This document shows positions 1 to 7,085 of a DNA stretch of 53,682 bases, piece after piece; the stretch's first letter is position 1; every line of letters begins with the position of its first letter. The notes under the pieces are model-generated. The model was not told the DNA's origin, did not search any database, and was given only the letters and a program-made list of their open reading frames with translations. The position numbers and the translations under genes are program-made. Source of the stretch: Ornithinibacillus contaminans (GTDB lineage: Bacteria; Bacillota; Bacilli; Bacillales; Amphibacillaceae); contig NZ_LDPV02000048.1 of assembly GCF_001038425.2 (NCBI RefSeq), positions 1-53,682 of the forward strand. The letters run 5' to 3'.

Positions 1-150
1 AGTACGTGACCTTTATATCAAGAAAAATACTAACTTGGTTTGTTAATTTATTGTTTTAAAACTTTCTGTTTTTCTATTATTAACCTGTACCTTTAAATCC
101 ATCTCTTTAAATTAATCCTAAAATACACCAAATATATTTTTGCTTTATTA

Positions 151-187
151 AATAAAAAAAAGGTAATCATTTTCCAATGATCACCTT
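151..187 (-). terminator. Rho-independent terminator
   Basis: A 12-bp stem (160-171 with 176-187, one mismatch) and a 4-nt loop are followed on the minus strand by a long T run. It lies about 190 bp downstream of the DUF4238 gene and probably ends its transcript. I see no gene in 1-380. Confidence 0.7.
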
Positions 188-380
188 GTTTATCTAACGC
201 ATATTTTAATAGAATATTAGAAGTTTTTCTTTAGCTGCACCCATTATTGGTAGAAATTAATACACTATTTAACTATATTCAATTTTTAGTGGCTTCTCAT
301 CCAGTTATAAGTCGTTTTATATATGAAAATTGGTACTATAATCAAACTATTTTTATTACTTTTTTGTTTAATCGCAGTTT

Positions 381-1409
381 TTAGAAATCTCGTCCATTAA
401 CTTTTATTTCCTTTGGCGTTCTCTTTAAGGAACCATACTTTCTCTTCATTTTCTCTATTAAGTGAAACCTTTTATCATGACAGTATATTTGGCGGTAGGA
501 TTGATAAACTTGTAAGGAGTTATAATATTTAACATTTTGAACATCTTTCATTGGAACAAAGGAATTTTCCAGCTCCAAGTAATTCTTATGATAGGTTCGT
601 TCATACATGATTAAAATATGCTTTTGTGAAATAGGTAGTGCTATTTCAATTCCTTCAGAATTGTATCCTTCGTATGACATTATTGGATGACGTTTATGAG
701 CAACTTTAACGACAGGATTATCAGATGTGTAAAATGGCATGGTGGTTTTGTTTACCCCTACTATCCAACAATGATTAACCAAAGACTGCGCTAACATGAT
801 TGGAAAATCTCCTAATATAAACTGAGCATGTTCAACACTAGGAAATTCATGCTCTTTTTCTACGGTCATACTCCCGTATTCATAGTCTTTATCTTGCATT
901 TTTGCCAGTCTATCAACCATTGCTTGTAATGCCCCTTTTTGGGTTTCAAATAGACCCTCACGGAATTCTTTAGATCTAACAATTTGATAGGCAATAAATA
1001 GCGATAGAGGATGACGTTCTTCTACAGTTAGCGCTTCCGAAAATAAAGGATTAGGCTTTAATACATAGCGGCTTCTAATATTTTCTAATAAACTCTTATA
1101 AGGACCTTCAATTTCTGTAGAGAAGAATTCCTCAATTCCTTGTTCAATCGTTTTATAGCCACCTTGTTTTGTATCGAAACCCAATTTCGATAGCTCTTCT
1201 TCAAGTTTTTTCTTCTCATCTTCGGATATAACTTGAAATATTTCGTCAAAGGGAATATCATAAAAATACTTTTGCGATGCAACGTTAGTAATATTACTAG
1301 GAAAAACAGCATCCGTTTCTTTATCGTAAACCCATAACTGACCTTTTTCATTTGCAAAGTACTTCAAGTATGACCTAGGCACATAATGTTGATTTTTCAC
1401 TTTTCCCAT
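381..1409 (-). CDS. DUF4238 domain protein
   Basis: A 342-aa soluble protein of the DUF4238 family, recognised by the N-terminal KNQHYVPRSYLKYF stretch followed by a GQLWVYDK-type strand. The function of the family is not established. I start at 1409 (Met-Gly-Lys-Val) because GAGGGGGAT lies just upstream; the frame is open about 27 codons further, but nothing there looks like a start region. No membrane segment is visible. It is a single gene: downstream is a terminator and upstream is decayed DNA, so the context gives no hint of its role. DUF4238 proteins are often found in accessory DNA, which suits this setting. Confidence 0.75.
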   Translation of the reverse strand: MGKVKNQHYVPRSYLKYFANEKGQLWVYDKETDAVFPSNITNVASQKYFYDIPFDEIFQVISEDEKKKLEEELSKLGFDTKQGGYKTIEQGIEEFFSTEIEGPYKSLLENIRSRYVLKPNPLFSEALTVEERHPLSLFIAYQIVRSKEFREGLFETQKGALQAMVDRLAKMQDKDYEYGSMTVEKEHEFPSVEHAQFILGDFPIMLAQSLVNHCWIVGVNKTTMPFYTSDNPVVKVAHKRHPIMSYEGYNSEGIEIALPISQKHILIMYERTYHKNYLELENSFVPMKDVQNVKYYNSLQVYQSYRQIYCHDKRFHLIEKMKRKYGSLKRTPKEIKVNGRDF

Positions 1410-1583
1410 TAATATCCCCCTCGACCGTCTATCTATTAATTTTCTCATAATATAATTTTCTGTTTCATTATGTATAAATAATTCTATCATAAGTTAGGTG
1501 CAACGTTTGATGGGTATAATATGTACTTAAAAGCAGGAACACTTCCTTAATCTAGATGTGTTCTTTACGGGAGTCCTATCACC

Positions 1584-1724
1584 TTAAAAGTTTTTCGCTA
1601 TATTATATAGGGGTGCATTATCTAACATTAAACTATTAAACCTCTTATATGGCATCAATGCTGGTCGAAATATCCGTTTAATTCCACATGGATGGGTAAA
1701 TAACCCAGAGTTGTTTTCAATTTT
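1584..1724 (-). pseudogene. Short coding-like remnant, unidentified
   Basis: About 46 sense codons are open on the minus strand after an in-frame stop at 1725-1727. They encode a protein-like C-terminal segment (for example GLFTHPCGIKRIFRPALM, then ending AKNF). It has no start codon or ribosome site of its own, so it is probably the tail of a decayed gene. I do not recognise the family. The rest of 1410-1985 shows no gene apart from the hairpin at 1821-1879. Confidence 0.3.
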
Positions 1725-1820
1725 TTATACCGGAGATCTTCCATAAAAGAGACTCTCCTCTATTCCAATTTTATTATATAGTATCCATTGATAATAAAAG
1801 CAACAGTTTGTGTTAAATTA

Positions 1821-1879
1821 ATATAAACGCAATACTTTCGTGTCATAGATTTATAACATAAATGTATTGCGTTTTATAT
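1821..1879. repeat. Long imperfect inverted repeat
   Basis: Arms 1821-1835 and 1864-1879 pair over 15 bp with one bulged base, around a 28-nt loop. The arms are ATATAAACGCAATAC and its complement. The outer flanks are AT-rich. It could be a terminator for decayed genes or a small palindromic element; neither is proved. Confidence 0.5.
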
Positions 1880-1985
1880 ATAATTCCTTGAAATTTTAAC
1901 TTTTTTATAGACAATAGGTTTGTCATACTAGTCAGTTTGTTCAAAGATATAATAGAAAAGCTGATTTTTATTCTTATAATTAAGC

Positions 1986-2056
1986 CTAAACATCATAACC
2001 TAGCTTTTCAATAACTTCATTCATGGCATCAACACTTACTTTTGATTCATCAAAAA
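1986..2056 (-). pseudogene. Fragment of a heavy-metal-associated (HMA) domain
   Basis: The last 23 codons read FDESKVSVDAMNEVIEKLG then YDV and stop. This is the typical C-terminal half of a CopZ/MerP-like ferredoxin-fold metal chaperone: the D-ESKVSVD strand, then the second helix ending EKLGYDV. The N-terminal half with the CxxC metal site is absent; reading upstream, sense breaks down at about 2057. It is therefore a truncated remnant, next to another broken gene. Confidence 0.6.
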
Positions 2057-2095
2057 AACATTATGTTAGGCAAAATAGGGAATTTAGAGACCAAG

Positions 2096-2696
2096 TTAGT
2101 CGTTTGGCTTCTGCCCAACAAATTGAATAACATGTGCTAGACCTTTATGAAGTTCTCCTTCGTGACGGGTAACTTCTCCCATAAATAGGTGAACAATGCG
2201 CCAATCACCAAATGTTTTTAAAAACTCTTCTGGTTTGTACAGAAAGTCCTGACTTTGTGGTCCGCCACTTTTATAAGGAATCTGGTAAGGCGAATACACC
2301 TCTGTTAGAAAATAACCACCTGGCTTTACAGCTGCCTTTACACCTTTAAGTGTTTTTTCTAAGCTCTGTTGGGAAATGTCCAAAGATACATACAATTTCA
2401 TCCCATTTGTCTTTACTCCAGTTTGCTTCATTTAAGTCTACTAGTTCAGTCAAGACCACTACCCCTCGTTCTTTTGCTAGCTTATTTGTTTTTGCAAGCC
2501 CCGACTCAGCAAAATCCCATGTGGTAACTTTCATTCCCTGTTCTGCTAAGAAAACAGCATTTCTCCCTTCTCCTTCAGCTATGGCCAAAGCTTCACCTGA
2601 AATTGGTATTTTCTTATGAAATTTCTCCAAAAAAGCATTTGGATCCTTCCCATAAACATAACTCTCTGTTTGAAAACGAGTATTCCAATTATTCAA
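2096..2696 (-). pseudogene. Class I SAM-dependent methyltransferase, frameshifted
   Basis: Two overlapping frames together make one complete methyltransferase of about 200 aa, TehB-like in type. The N-terminal frame (2346-2696) has NNWNTRF...YVYGKDPN and the SAM-binding motif I AIAEGEGRNAVFLAEQG. The C-terminal frame (2096 to about 2365) continues with KTLKGVKAAVKPGGYFLTEV and ends GLAHVIQFVGQKPND. The shift falls at the T6 run 2353-2358 (A6 in the coding strand): removing one base joins ...PTELRKTLKGVK... without a gap. It is either an inactivating indel, a phase-variable tract, or a sequencing error. Neighbours are the HMA fragment downstream and the glutaredoxin operon upstream. Confidence 0.75.
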
Positions 2697-2895
2697 CTTT
2701 TATCAATCCTTTCTTAATTAGTTGTATACTACATACTTTCACACATTCACCCAATGTGAATTACTAATTTTGTTCCTTCATGATGATGAGTTGATGTTTG
2801 AATCTTTAACAGCTTAGCGAGGAGTAACTGCTTACTTAGTAATCCTTCAGTTGTAGGTAGTGCATTATTTTAAATCCACTATATGATTTTGATAA

Positions 2896-2926
2896 TTAAA
2901 AAAGGGTGTTATTTTTTCACCCTTCT
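2896..2926 (-). terminator. Terminator of the CstR/glutaredoxin operon
   Basis: AAGGGTG (2902-2908) pairs with CACCCTT (2918-2924). On the minus strand the stem is followed by a T6 run. It sits immediately after the first glutaredoxin gene and ends the sulfur cluster. The bases 2697-2895 show nothing recognisable. Confidence 0.75.
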
Positions 2927-2934
2927 TAAACTCC

Positions 2935-3171
2935 TTATTGCTTTAGTACTTCAACAATGCTTTCAGGGTCAAAACCGATAACCCAATTACCGCTAATTTC
3001 TGTTTGAGGAACTCCCATTTGTCCTGTTTGTTTAACAACCTTTTGCATCATCAACGGATCCTTTTCGACATTCACTTCTGTAAACGGAATGTTGTTTTGT
3101 GATAGAAAACCTTTAAGCATTGTACAATAGGGACATTGTGTTGTTGTATATACGGTTATGTTCTTTTCCAT
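2935..3171 (-). CDS. Glutaredoxin-like protein (CPYC)
   Basis: A 78-aa thioredoxin-fold protein. The redox motif CPYC is at Cys13/Cys16 after the first strand (ITVYTTTQ); the cis-Pro is in GVPQTEI, followed by GxWVIGFDP. Size and motifs fit the NrdH/glutaredoxin group, which reduces disulfides, glutathionylated or bacillithiolated thiols. Its place at the end of a persulfide-resistance cluster suggests it reduces protein persulfides or mixed disulfides (inference). A GAGG-type ribosome site precedes the ATG, and a CstR-type palindrome lies 35 bp upstream (3206-3219), so it may be induced on its own as well as by read-through. Confidence 0.85.
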   Translation of the reverse strand: MEKNITVYTTTQCPYCTMLKGFLSQNNIPFTEVNVEKDPLMMQKVVKQTGQMGVPQTEISGNWVIGFDPESIVEVLKQ

Positions 3172-3205
3172 AATTGAACCTCCATTATTTTATTTGAATC
3201 AAACT

Positions 3206-3219
3206 TACCCCTTTGGGTA
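3206..3219. promoter_or_regulatory. CstR-type operator
   Basis: TACCC-CTTT-GGGTA, a perfect palindrome with a 4-nt centre, lies upstream of the CPYC glutaredoxin gene. It matches the operators at 5042, 5764 and 9428. An AT-rich possible -10 (ATTATAAAT on the minus strand) overlaps its upstream side. Confidence 0.7.
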
Positions 3220-3259
3220 TTTATAATAGTAAAGAATAAGTGTTATAACACCTTTCAAG

Positions 3260-3505
3260 CTATTTAGCCTTGGTATTTAACACTTCTAGTATGCGAACTG
3301 GATCAAAACCAAAAACCCATTCACCGTTAATATTTGTTTGAGGAACAGAGAATCTTCGCGTTTTCCCAATAAGTTTAATCATTTCTAATAGATTAAGATC
3401 TACATTAACTTCTTCGTATTCTATATTCATATTAGTTAAAAAATCTCTAACCATTCCACATACCGGACACATCGTGGTGGTGTACAGTATTACATCTTTT
3501 TTCAT
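3260..3505 (-). CDS. Glutaredoxin-like protein (CPVC)
   Basis: An 81-aa paralogue of the preceding glutaredoxin gene: first strand VILYTTTM, redox motif CPVC (Cys13/Cys16), then SVPQTNI with the cis-Pro and GEWVFGFDP. I start at 3505 (Met-Lys-Lys-Asp), which has AGAGGC upstream; the frame is open further upstream but without a usable ribosome site. Two divergent glutaredoxins in tandem suggest separate partners. The CPVC centre differs from the classical CPYC, so the redox potential or substrate may differ (inference). Confidence 0.82.
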   Translation of the reverse strand: MKKDVILYTTTMCPVCGMVRDFLTNMNIEYEEVNVDLNLLEMIKLIGKTRRFSVPQTNINGEWVFGFDPVRILEVLNTKAK

Positions 3506-3581
3506 TCTAGATAAGCCTCTATTTCTAATATTTATTCTGCAATAAAGCAGTCTCATTGTTAATGGACTACTTTATTGATTA

Positions 3582-3968
3582 TTACTTACTCTTATCAATA
3601 CAAGCTATTAATCTATTCTCAATATCAGTGGCAACATCCTGTAAAGACTCATCCTCTATCATTTGAATGAGGCTACTTGGTTTTGGCATTCCAATTTTTG
3701 TTTTTCCTTGTTTATCTTCATATACTACGATTTTGCAAGGAAGAAAATATCCAATAAGTTGGTTTGCTGATAAAACATTTTGTGCTTCTTGAGGATTACA
3801 TACCTCAAGTACAGTAAAAGGACTTTCTAAATTAAACCCCTTATTTTTCAATGTTTCTTGAACATTAAACTGCCACTGTACACCAAACTTTTCTTTTTTC
3901 AAATTCTCTTCCAGTGATTGTATCGCTTCATCTATTAATTTTGACGTTTCAACAGTATAATGAAACAT
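3582..3968 (-). CDS. DUF302 family protein
   Basis: A 128-aa protein matching the DUF302 fold: FHYTVETSKLIDEAIQSLEENLKKEKFGV, then the ETLKNKGF helix, VLEVCNP and YFLPCKIVVYED. DUF302 proteins are small alpha-beta proteins of uncertain function that often occur beside sulfur or redox genes. Two Cys (in EVCNP and LPCK) are at the positions usual for the family. AAGGAGATG precedes the ATG. It is in the CstR operon between a rhodanese and a glutaredoxin, which makes a role in thiol or persulfide handling plausible but unproved. Confidence 0.82.
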   Translation of the reverse strand: MFHYTVETSKLIDEAIQSLEENLKKEKFGVQWQFNVQETLKNKGFNLESPFTVLEVCNPQEAQNVLSANQLIGYFLPCKIVVYEDKQGKTKIGMPKPSSLIQMIEDESLQDVATDIENRLIACIDKSK

Positions 3969-3993
3969 ATATTCATCTCCTTAGAGTTGTTAT

Positions 3994-4293
3994 TCATTCG
4001 GTTTTACCACTCCAGTTATTCATTCCACCGAGCATTTCCTCTACCTTATATCCTAATGCTACAAGAATTCCACAAGCAGCTTTACTACGATTACCAGATT
4101 GACAAGTAATGATATAGGTTTTATCCTTGTCTAATTCATCCTTGCGTAATGCAAGTTGTTCTAATGGGATATGCTTAGCATCAGGGATTTTACCAGTTGC
4201 TACTTCTCTAATTTCACGAACATCAATTACGGTCACTTCTTCACCATCTTGAAGACGCCTAACTACTTCTTCAGGTGTTACTTGTCTTGCCAT
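3994..4293 (-). CDS. Single-domain rhodanese
   Basis: A 99-aa rhodanese: VTVIDVREIREVATGKIP, the HIPLEQL turn, and the active-site loop CQSGNRS with catalytic Cys64, ending MLGGMNNWSG. It transfers sulfane sulfur through a Cys persulfide. It is a soluble cytoplasmic protein with no signal sequence. AGGAAG precedes the ATG. It lies 15 bp downstream of another rhodanese gene in the same operon. Three such small rhodaneses in a row indicate heavy sulfane-sulfur traffic when CstR is derepressed. Confidence 0.9.
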   Translation of the reverse strand: MARQVTPEEVVRRLQDGEEVTVIDVREIREVATGKIPDAKHIPLEQLALRKDELDKDKTYIITCQSGNRSKAACGILVALGYKVEEMLGGMNNWSGKTE

Positions 4294-4308
4294 AATCGTC
4301 TTCCTTTC

Positions 4309-4668
4309 TTAAATCCAAGCACTCATGCCGCCTTTTACATTGTAAATTGTTTCAAAGCCTTGTTTTTTAAGCATCTTAGCAGCTTTTGTACTTCTCATTC
4401 CACTTTGGCAAATAACAACAATTTCTTTTTGCTTATCAAGTTTATCCATCTTACCAGAAAGATTAGAAAGTGGAATGTTTTTAAAAGGTTTGCGGTGATT
4501 TGCTTTATATTCGCCTGGTGTTCGGACATCTATAAATTGTACATTGTTTTCCTTAAATTTATCTTTTACTTCTTGAACACTTATATTCGTAATGCCCTTA
4601 ATTGGCATGAAACGATTGACTAAAAATGCGATAATTAAAATTAACAAAATCCATTCCATAATACCCAT
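4309..4668 (-). CDS. Membrane-anchored rhodanese
   Basis: A 119-aa protein with an N-terminal membrane helix (about residues 4-19, WILLILIIAFLVNRF) followed by a rhodanese domain: FIDVRTPGEYK, IPLSNL and the active loop CQSGMRS with Cys87, ending VKGGMSAW. The short N-terminus suggests a cytoplasm-facing domain tethered to the membrane, but the orientation is an inference. It could receive sulfur at the membrane, for instance from a quinone reductase or the TauE exporter encoded nearby. A GAGGA site precedes the ATG. Confidence 0.88.
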   Translation of the reverse strand: MGIMEWILLILIIAFLVNRFMPIKGITNISVQEVKDKFKENNVQFIDVRTPGEYKANHRKPFKNIPLSNLSGKMDKLDKQKEIVVICQSGMRSTKAAKMLKKQGFETIYNVKGGMSAWI

Positions 4669-4714
4669 CTCATTTCCTCTATTTTTTTATTTTTTTATTT
4701 GAGAAAAGGAGAAA

Positions 4715-5011
4715 TTACTCCAATTCTCCTTCCCAAGCAAGCATACCACCTAACATATTCGTTACATTGAAACTATTTTGGGTTAGGAATTGGCATGCAT
4801 TTCCGCTTCTACCACCCGAACGACATACCATGTAGTAATGCTCATTTTTGTCAAATTCTTCAAGACGATCAGAAATATGACCTAGTGGGATATGTTTTGC
4901 ACCCGGAATTTTACCAGTAGCAACCTCCACATCTTCTCTAACGTCAATAATATTTAGCTTCTCACCTGATACTAATTTTTGTTCTAATTCTTTTGCTGTA
5001 ATTTCTTTCAT
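4715..5011 (-). CDS. Single-domain rhodanese
   Basis: A 98-aa rhodanese with IIDVREDVEVATGKIPGAKHIPLG and the active loop CRSGGRS (Cys63), ending MLGGMLAWEGELE. I start at 5011 (Met-Lys-Glu-Ile), which has GGAGG 8 nt upstream. The in-frame extension up to 5068 would run through a CstR-type operator at 5042-5055, so it is not coding. That operator gives this gene and those downstream a possible second promoter. Confidence 0.9.
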   Translation of the reverse strand: MKEITAKELEQKLVSGEKLNIIDVREDVEVATGKIPGAKHIPLGHISDRLEEFDKNEHYYMVCRSGGRSGNACQFLTQNSFNVTNMLGGMLAWEGELE

Positions 5012-5041
5012 TATAATTTCCTCCAATAAAGCTTTCCGTTT

Positions 5042-5055
5042 TACCCATAGGGGTA
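5042..5055. promoter_or_regulatory. CstR-type operator
   Basis: TACCC-ATAG-GGGTA lies between cstR and the next rhodanese gene. On the minus strand a TTGAAC with an AATATA 17 nt further lies just upstream, so the palindrome would overlap the -10/start region. This suggests an internal CstR-repressed promoter. Confidence 0.65.
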
Positions 5056-5113
5056 TATTTTTAATCAAAAAGAAAAGTTCAACAACTCTTCCTTTGCAAC
5101 TGAATTGCTGAAC

Positions 5114-5374
5114 TTATCTACTTTTCACTAATAAATCTACTGCTTCTTTTACTAATGCCTGCGTGTTTTCACCTTTTTCTATATTTTCCCTAACACATTG
5201 TTCTAAATTCATACTTACAATTAAACCAATGGTACGATCAATTGCACTTCGTGAAGCAGATAACTGAGTAATGACATCTTTACAGTCTTGGTTTTTCTCA
5301 ATCATACTTAAAACGCCTTTGATTTGACCTTCAATTCGTTTTAATCGATTGACAACTGCTTTATCATATTCCAT
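5114..5374 (-). CDS. cstR: CstR persulfide-sensing repressor
   Basis: An 86-aa all-helical repressor of the CsoR/RcnR (DUF156) family. Two Cys fall exactly at positions 31 (QDCKDV) and 60 (LEQCV), the pair that forms the polysulfide bridge in CstR. The His of copper-sensing CsoR is replaced: the helix reads VSMNLEQC. That supports CstR rather than CsoR. N-terminal YDKAVVNRLKRIEGQIKG is the DNA-contact helix. AAAGGAG precedes the ATG. It is the second gene of its operon and lies among several TACCC-N4-GGGTA operators, so it is likely autoregulated and induced by sulfide or persulfides. Confidence 0.92.
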   Translation of the reverse strand: MEYDKAVVNRLKRIEGQIKGVLSMIEKNQDCKDVITQLSASRSAIDRTIGLIVSMNLEQCVRENIEKGENTQALVKEAVDLLVKSR

Positions 5375-5380
5375 TCTTTA

Positions 5381-5728
5381 TCACTCCTTTTCTCTGCACG
5401 GACAGTTACTTATATGATAACTAGCAACTTGATATCCCTTGCTTCTTAAATATCTTAACCCTAAATTAAGCTCTAGGCGATCATTTGCAATCACATGTAA
5501 TGTTTGGTGTGGGATTTCTTGAACAAATCTTTTCAAATATGCGTATGGTATACGCATATCACTTTGATTATGATTAGTTTCAATGTTATAGTCCCTTATG
5601 TCTAAAACAACAGTGCTTGTCTTATCATGACCGGACATTTTACATGGAATACCTCGTACAGGAAAATATCTTCTATATAACATTATACATAAAAGTGAGC
5701 CAACAATTAAAATAAAATAGGTACCCAT
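5381..5728 (-). CDS. Membrane rhodanese-like protein lacking catalytic Cys
   Basis: A 115-aa protein with an N-terminal membrane helix (residues 3-18) and then a rhodanese-like fold: VVLDIRDYN, MRIPYAYL, and TLHVIANDRLELNLGLRYL at the place of the active loop. The catalytic Cys is replaced by Ala81 and the loop is not of CxxGxR type. The C-terminus has a Cys-Pro-Cys (109-111). I start at 5728 because AGGTGG lies just upstream. It is the first gene after the CstR-regulated promoter and is 6 bp from cstR. It cannot work as an ordinary sulfurtransferase; it may scaffold sulfur transfer or use the CPC tail (inference). Confidence 0.8.
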   Translation of the reverse strand: MGTYFILIVGSLLCIMLYRRYFPVRGIPCKMSGHDKTSTVVLDIRDYNIETNHNQSDMRIPYAYLKRFVQEIPHQTLHVIANDRLELNLGLRYLRSKGYQVASYHISNCPCREKE

Positions 5729-5758
5729 GTCCACCACCTATTATAATAGGATAAACTT

Positions 5759-5787
5759 ATTTTATACCCTAATGGGTATTTGGTCAA
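5759..5787 (-). promoter_or_regulatory. Sigma-A promoter with CstR operator in its spacer
   Basis: On the minus strand TTGACC (5782-5787), a 17-bp spacer, and TAAAAT (5759-5764). The 16-bp palindrome ATACCC-TAAT-GGGTAT (5764-5779) fills nearly the whole spacer, so bound repressor would block RNA polymerase. It drives the rhodanese-like gene, cstR and the genes downstream. Confidence 0.8.
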
Positions 5788-5815
5788 GTATATATTAGGT
5801 ATAAATTCCTGCTAT

Positions 5816-5842
5816 CTAAACTGTCTCAAAATGACAGTTTAG
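5816..5842 (-). terminator. Hairpin after the TauE gene
   Basis: CTAAACTGTC (5816-5825) pairs perfectly with GACAGTTTAG (5833-5842) across a 7-nt loop. It lies just after the tauE-like stop codon and before the next promoter. There is no strong T run, so it may be a weak terminator or a transcript-stabilising end. Confidence 0.6.
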
Positions 5843-5853
5843 AATACTAATAA

Positions 5854-6633
5854 CTACATTAAAATATCTAACCATATCTTTACTGCAGTACCAGCAATCA
5901 TAAGAGCTAAAATAACTTGTAAAATTCGAGTATTCATTTTCTTACCAGTTTTTGCTCCAAGTGGTGCTGCTAGTAGACTTGCTAAAATCATAATTAGTGC
6001 TGGCCAGTAATCTACTTGACCGGTAACGAGTTTACCAACACTACCACCGATAGACGATATAAAGGTTACTGCTAAACTTGTAGCAATCGTCATTCGTGTA
6101 GGGATGTGTAAAACAGTTAACATGATTGGTACAAGTAAGAAACCACCTGCTGCTCCTACTATTCCAGATGCTATTCCAACAATTAAGGCTAAGATAACTG
6201 CAAGTGGCTTATTAAAGGTCACTTCATCTAGTTCCATATCATCTACTTGCTTTTTCGGTATAAACATCATCACTGCAGCAACTGCAGCAAGAATACCATA
6301 TACTACATTCACTGCTTGTTCGGATAGGTAGCTAGATCCATAACTACCAATTAAGCTACCTATTAAGATAGCTCCTCCCATATAGATGATGAGTTGCTTA
6401 TTTAGGTATCCACCTTTACGATAAGCCCATACTCCGGCAATGGAAGCAAATAGTACTTGTACGGCACTTATTCCTGAAACTTCATGGGCTGTAAATGCTA
6501 CTAGACCGAATAATGGTGGAATATATAATAGCATTGGATATTTAATAATCGAGCCGCCAACACCTAGCATACCAGATAAAAAAGAACCAATAAATCCAAT
6601 TGCAAATATGACGATGATAAATGTTATATCCAT
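5854..6633 (-). CDS. TauE/SafE family sulfite/thiosulfate exporter
   Basis: A 259-aa integral membrane protein with about eight helices and the two family repeats: GSFLSGMLGVGGSIIKYPML near the N-terminus and GIASGIVGAAGGFLLVPIML in the middle. The family moves sulfur oxyanions; here it probably exports sulfite or thiosulfate made when persulfide is oxidised. I start at the ATG at 6633 with AGAAGG upstream; an in-frame TTG two codons earlier is less likely. The gene follows tusA and the dioxygenase in one operon, matching the tauE genes known in CstR regulons. Confidence 0.88.
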   Translation of the reverse strand: MDITFIIVIFAIGFIGSFLSGMLGVGGSIIKYPMLLYIPPLFGLVAFTAHEVSGISAVQVLFASIAGVWAYRKGGYLNKQLIIYMGGAILIGSLIGSYGSSYLSEQAVNVVYGILAAVAAVMMFIPKKQVDDMELDEVTFNKPLAVILALIVGIASGIVGAAGGFLLVPIMLTVLHIPTRMTIATSLAVTFISSIGGSVGKLVTGQVDYWPALIMILASLLAAPLGAKTGKKMNTRILQVILALMIAGTAVKIWLDILM

Positions 6634-6696
6634 TAACAAACCTTCTTTCTAATTTAGAAAAGCGAGTAGTGATTGCTAATCGCTATTTGGTTTTCG

Positions 6697-6924
6697 TTAC
6701 GCTTTTTGAATATAGAAGTATAGGACATTATCTTCTGTTTTTTGTTCTAATACATTATGACCACCTGATTTTGCCCATGCAGGAATATCGCTTAGTGCAC
6801 CTTTGTCTGTTGCAACTACTTCAAGCACTTCCCCAGAATTAATCGTATCAATTGCTTTTTTAGTTTTAACGATAGGCATTGGACAAGCTAGTCCTTTGGC
6901 ATCTAATGTTCTTGTAATGTTCAT
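6697..6924 (-). CDS. tusA: TusA-like sulfur carrier
   Basis: A 75-aa SirA/TusA/YedF-fold protein. The signature LDAKGLACPMPIVKTKKAI has the sulfur-carrying Cys14 in CPxP. It accepts sulfane sulfur and hands it to partners. AAAGGAG precedes the ATG. It is the second TusA module in the cluster; the other is fused to a rhodanese (8708-9259) and is very similar around the CPMP motif, suggesting duplication. The adjacent persulfide dioxygenase could be its partner (inference). Confidence 0.9.
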   Translation of the reverse strand: MNITRTLDAKGLACPMPIVKTKKAIDTINSGEVLEVVATDKGALSDIPAWAKSGGHNVLEQKTEDNVLYFYIQKA

Positions 6925-7085
6925 ATCAAAAACTCCTTTATCATTTTGTTTTGTTTAGGCTAATGAGTAGATGTTTAACCAAACCTTTAAATTATTGATA
7001 GATTTATAGACCATCAACCGAAAACTCAAGGTTATCAATCGTTTTTTTTGAAACATCAACCGAATTTTCTCAACTTAATCAAATA

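Noticed and set aside
1828-1845. CGCAATACTTTCGTGTCA as a left-end copy of the 18-bp motif
   Set aside because: 14 of 18 bases match, but it points inward rather than outward, is single, and lies inside another palindrome. It would imply a 22-kb element without other support.
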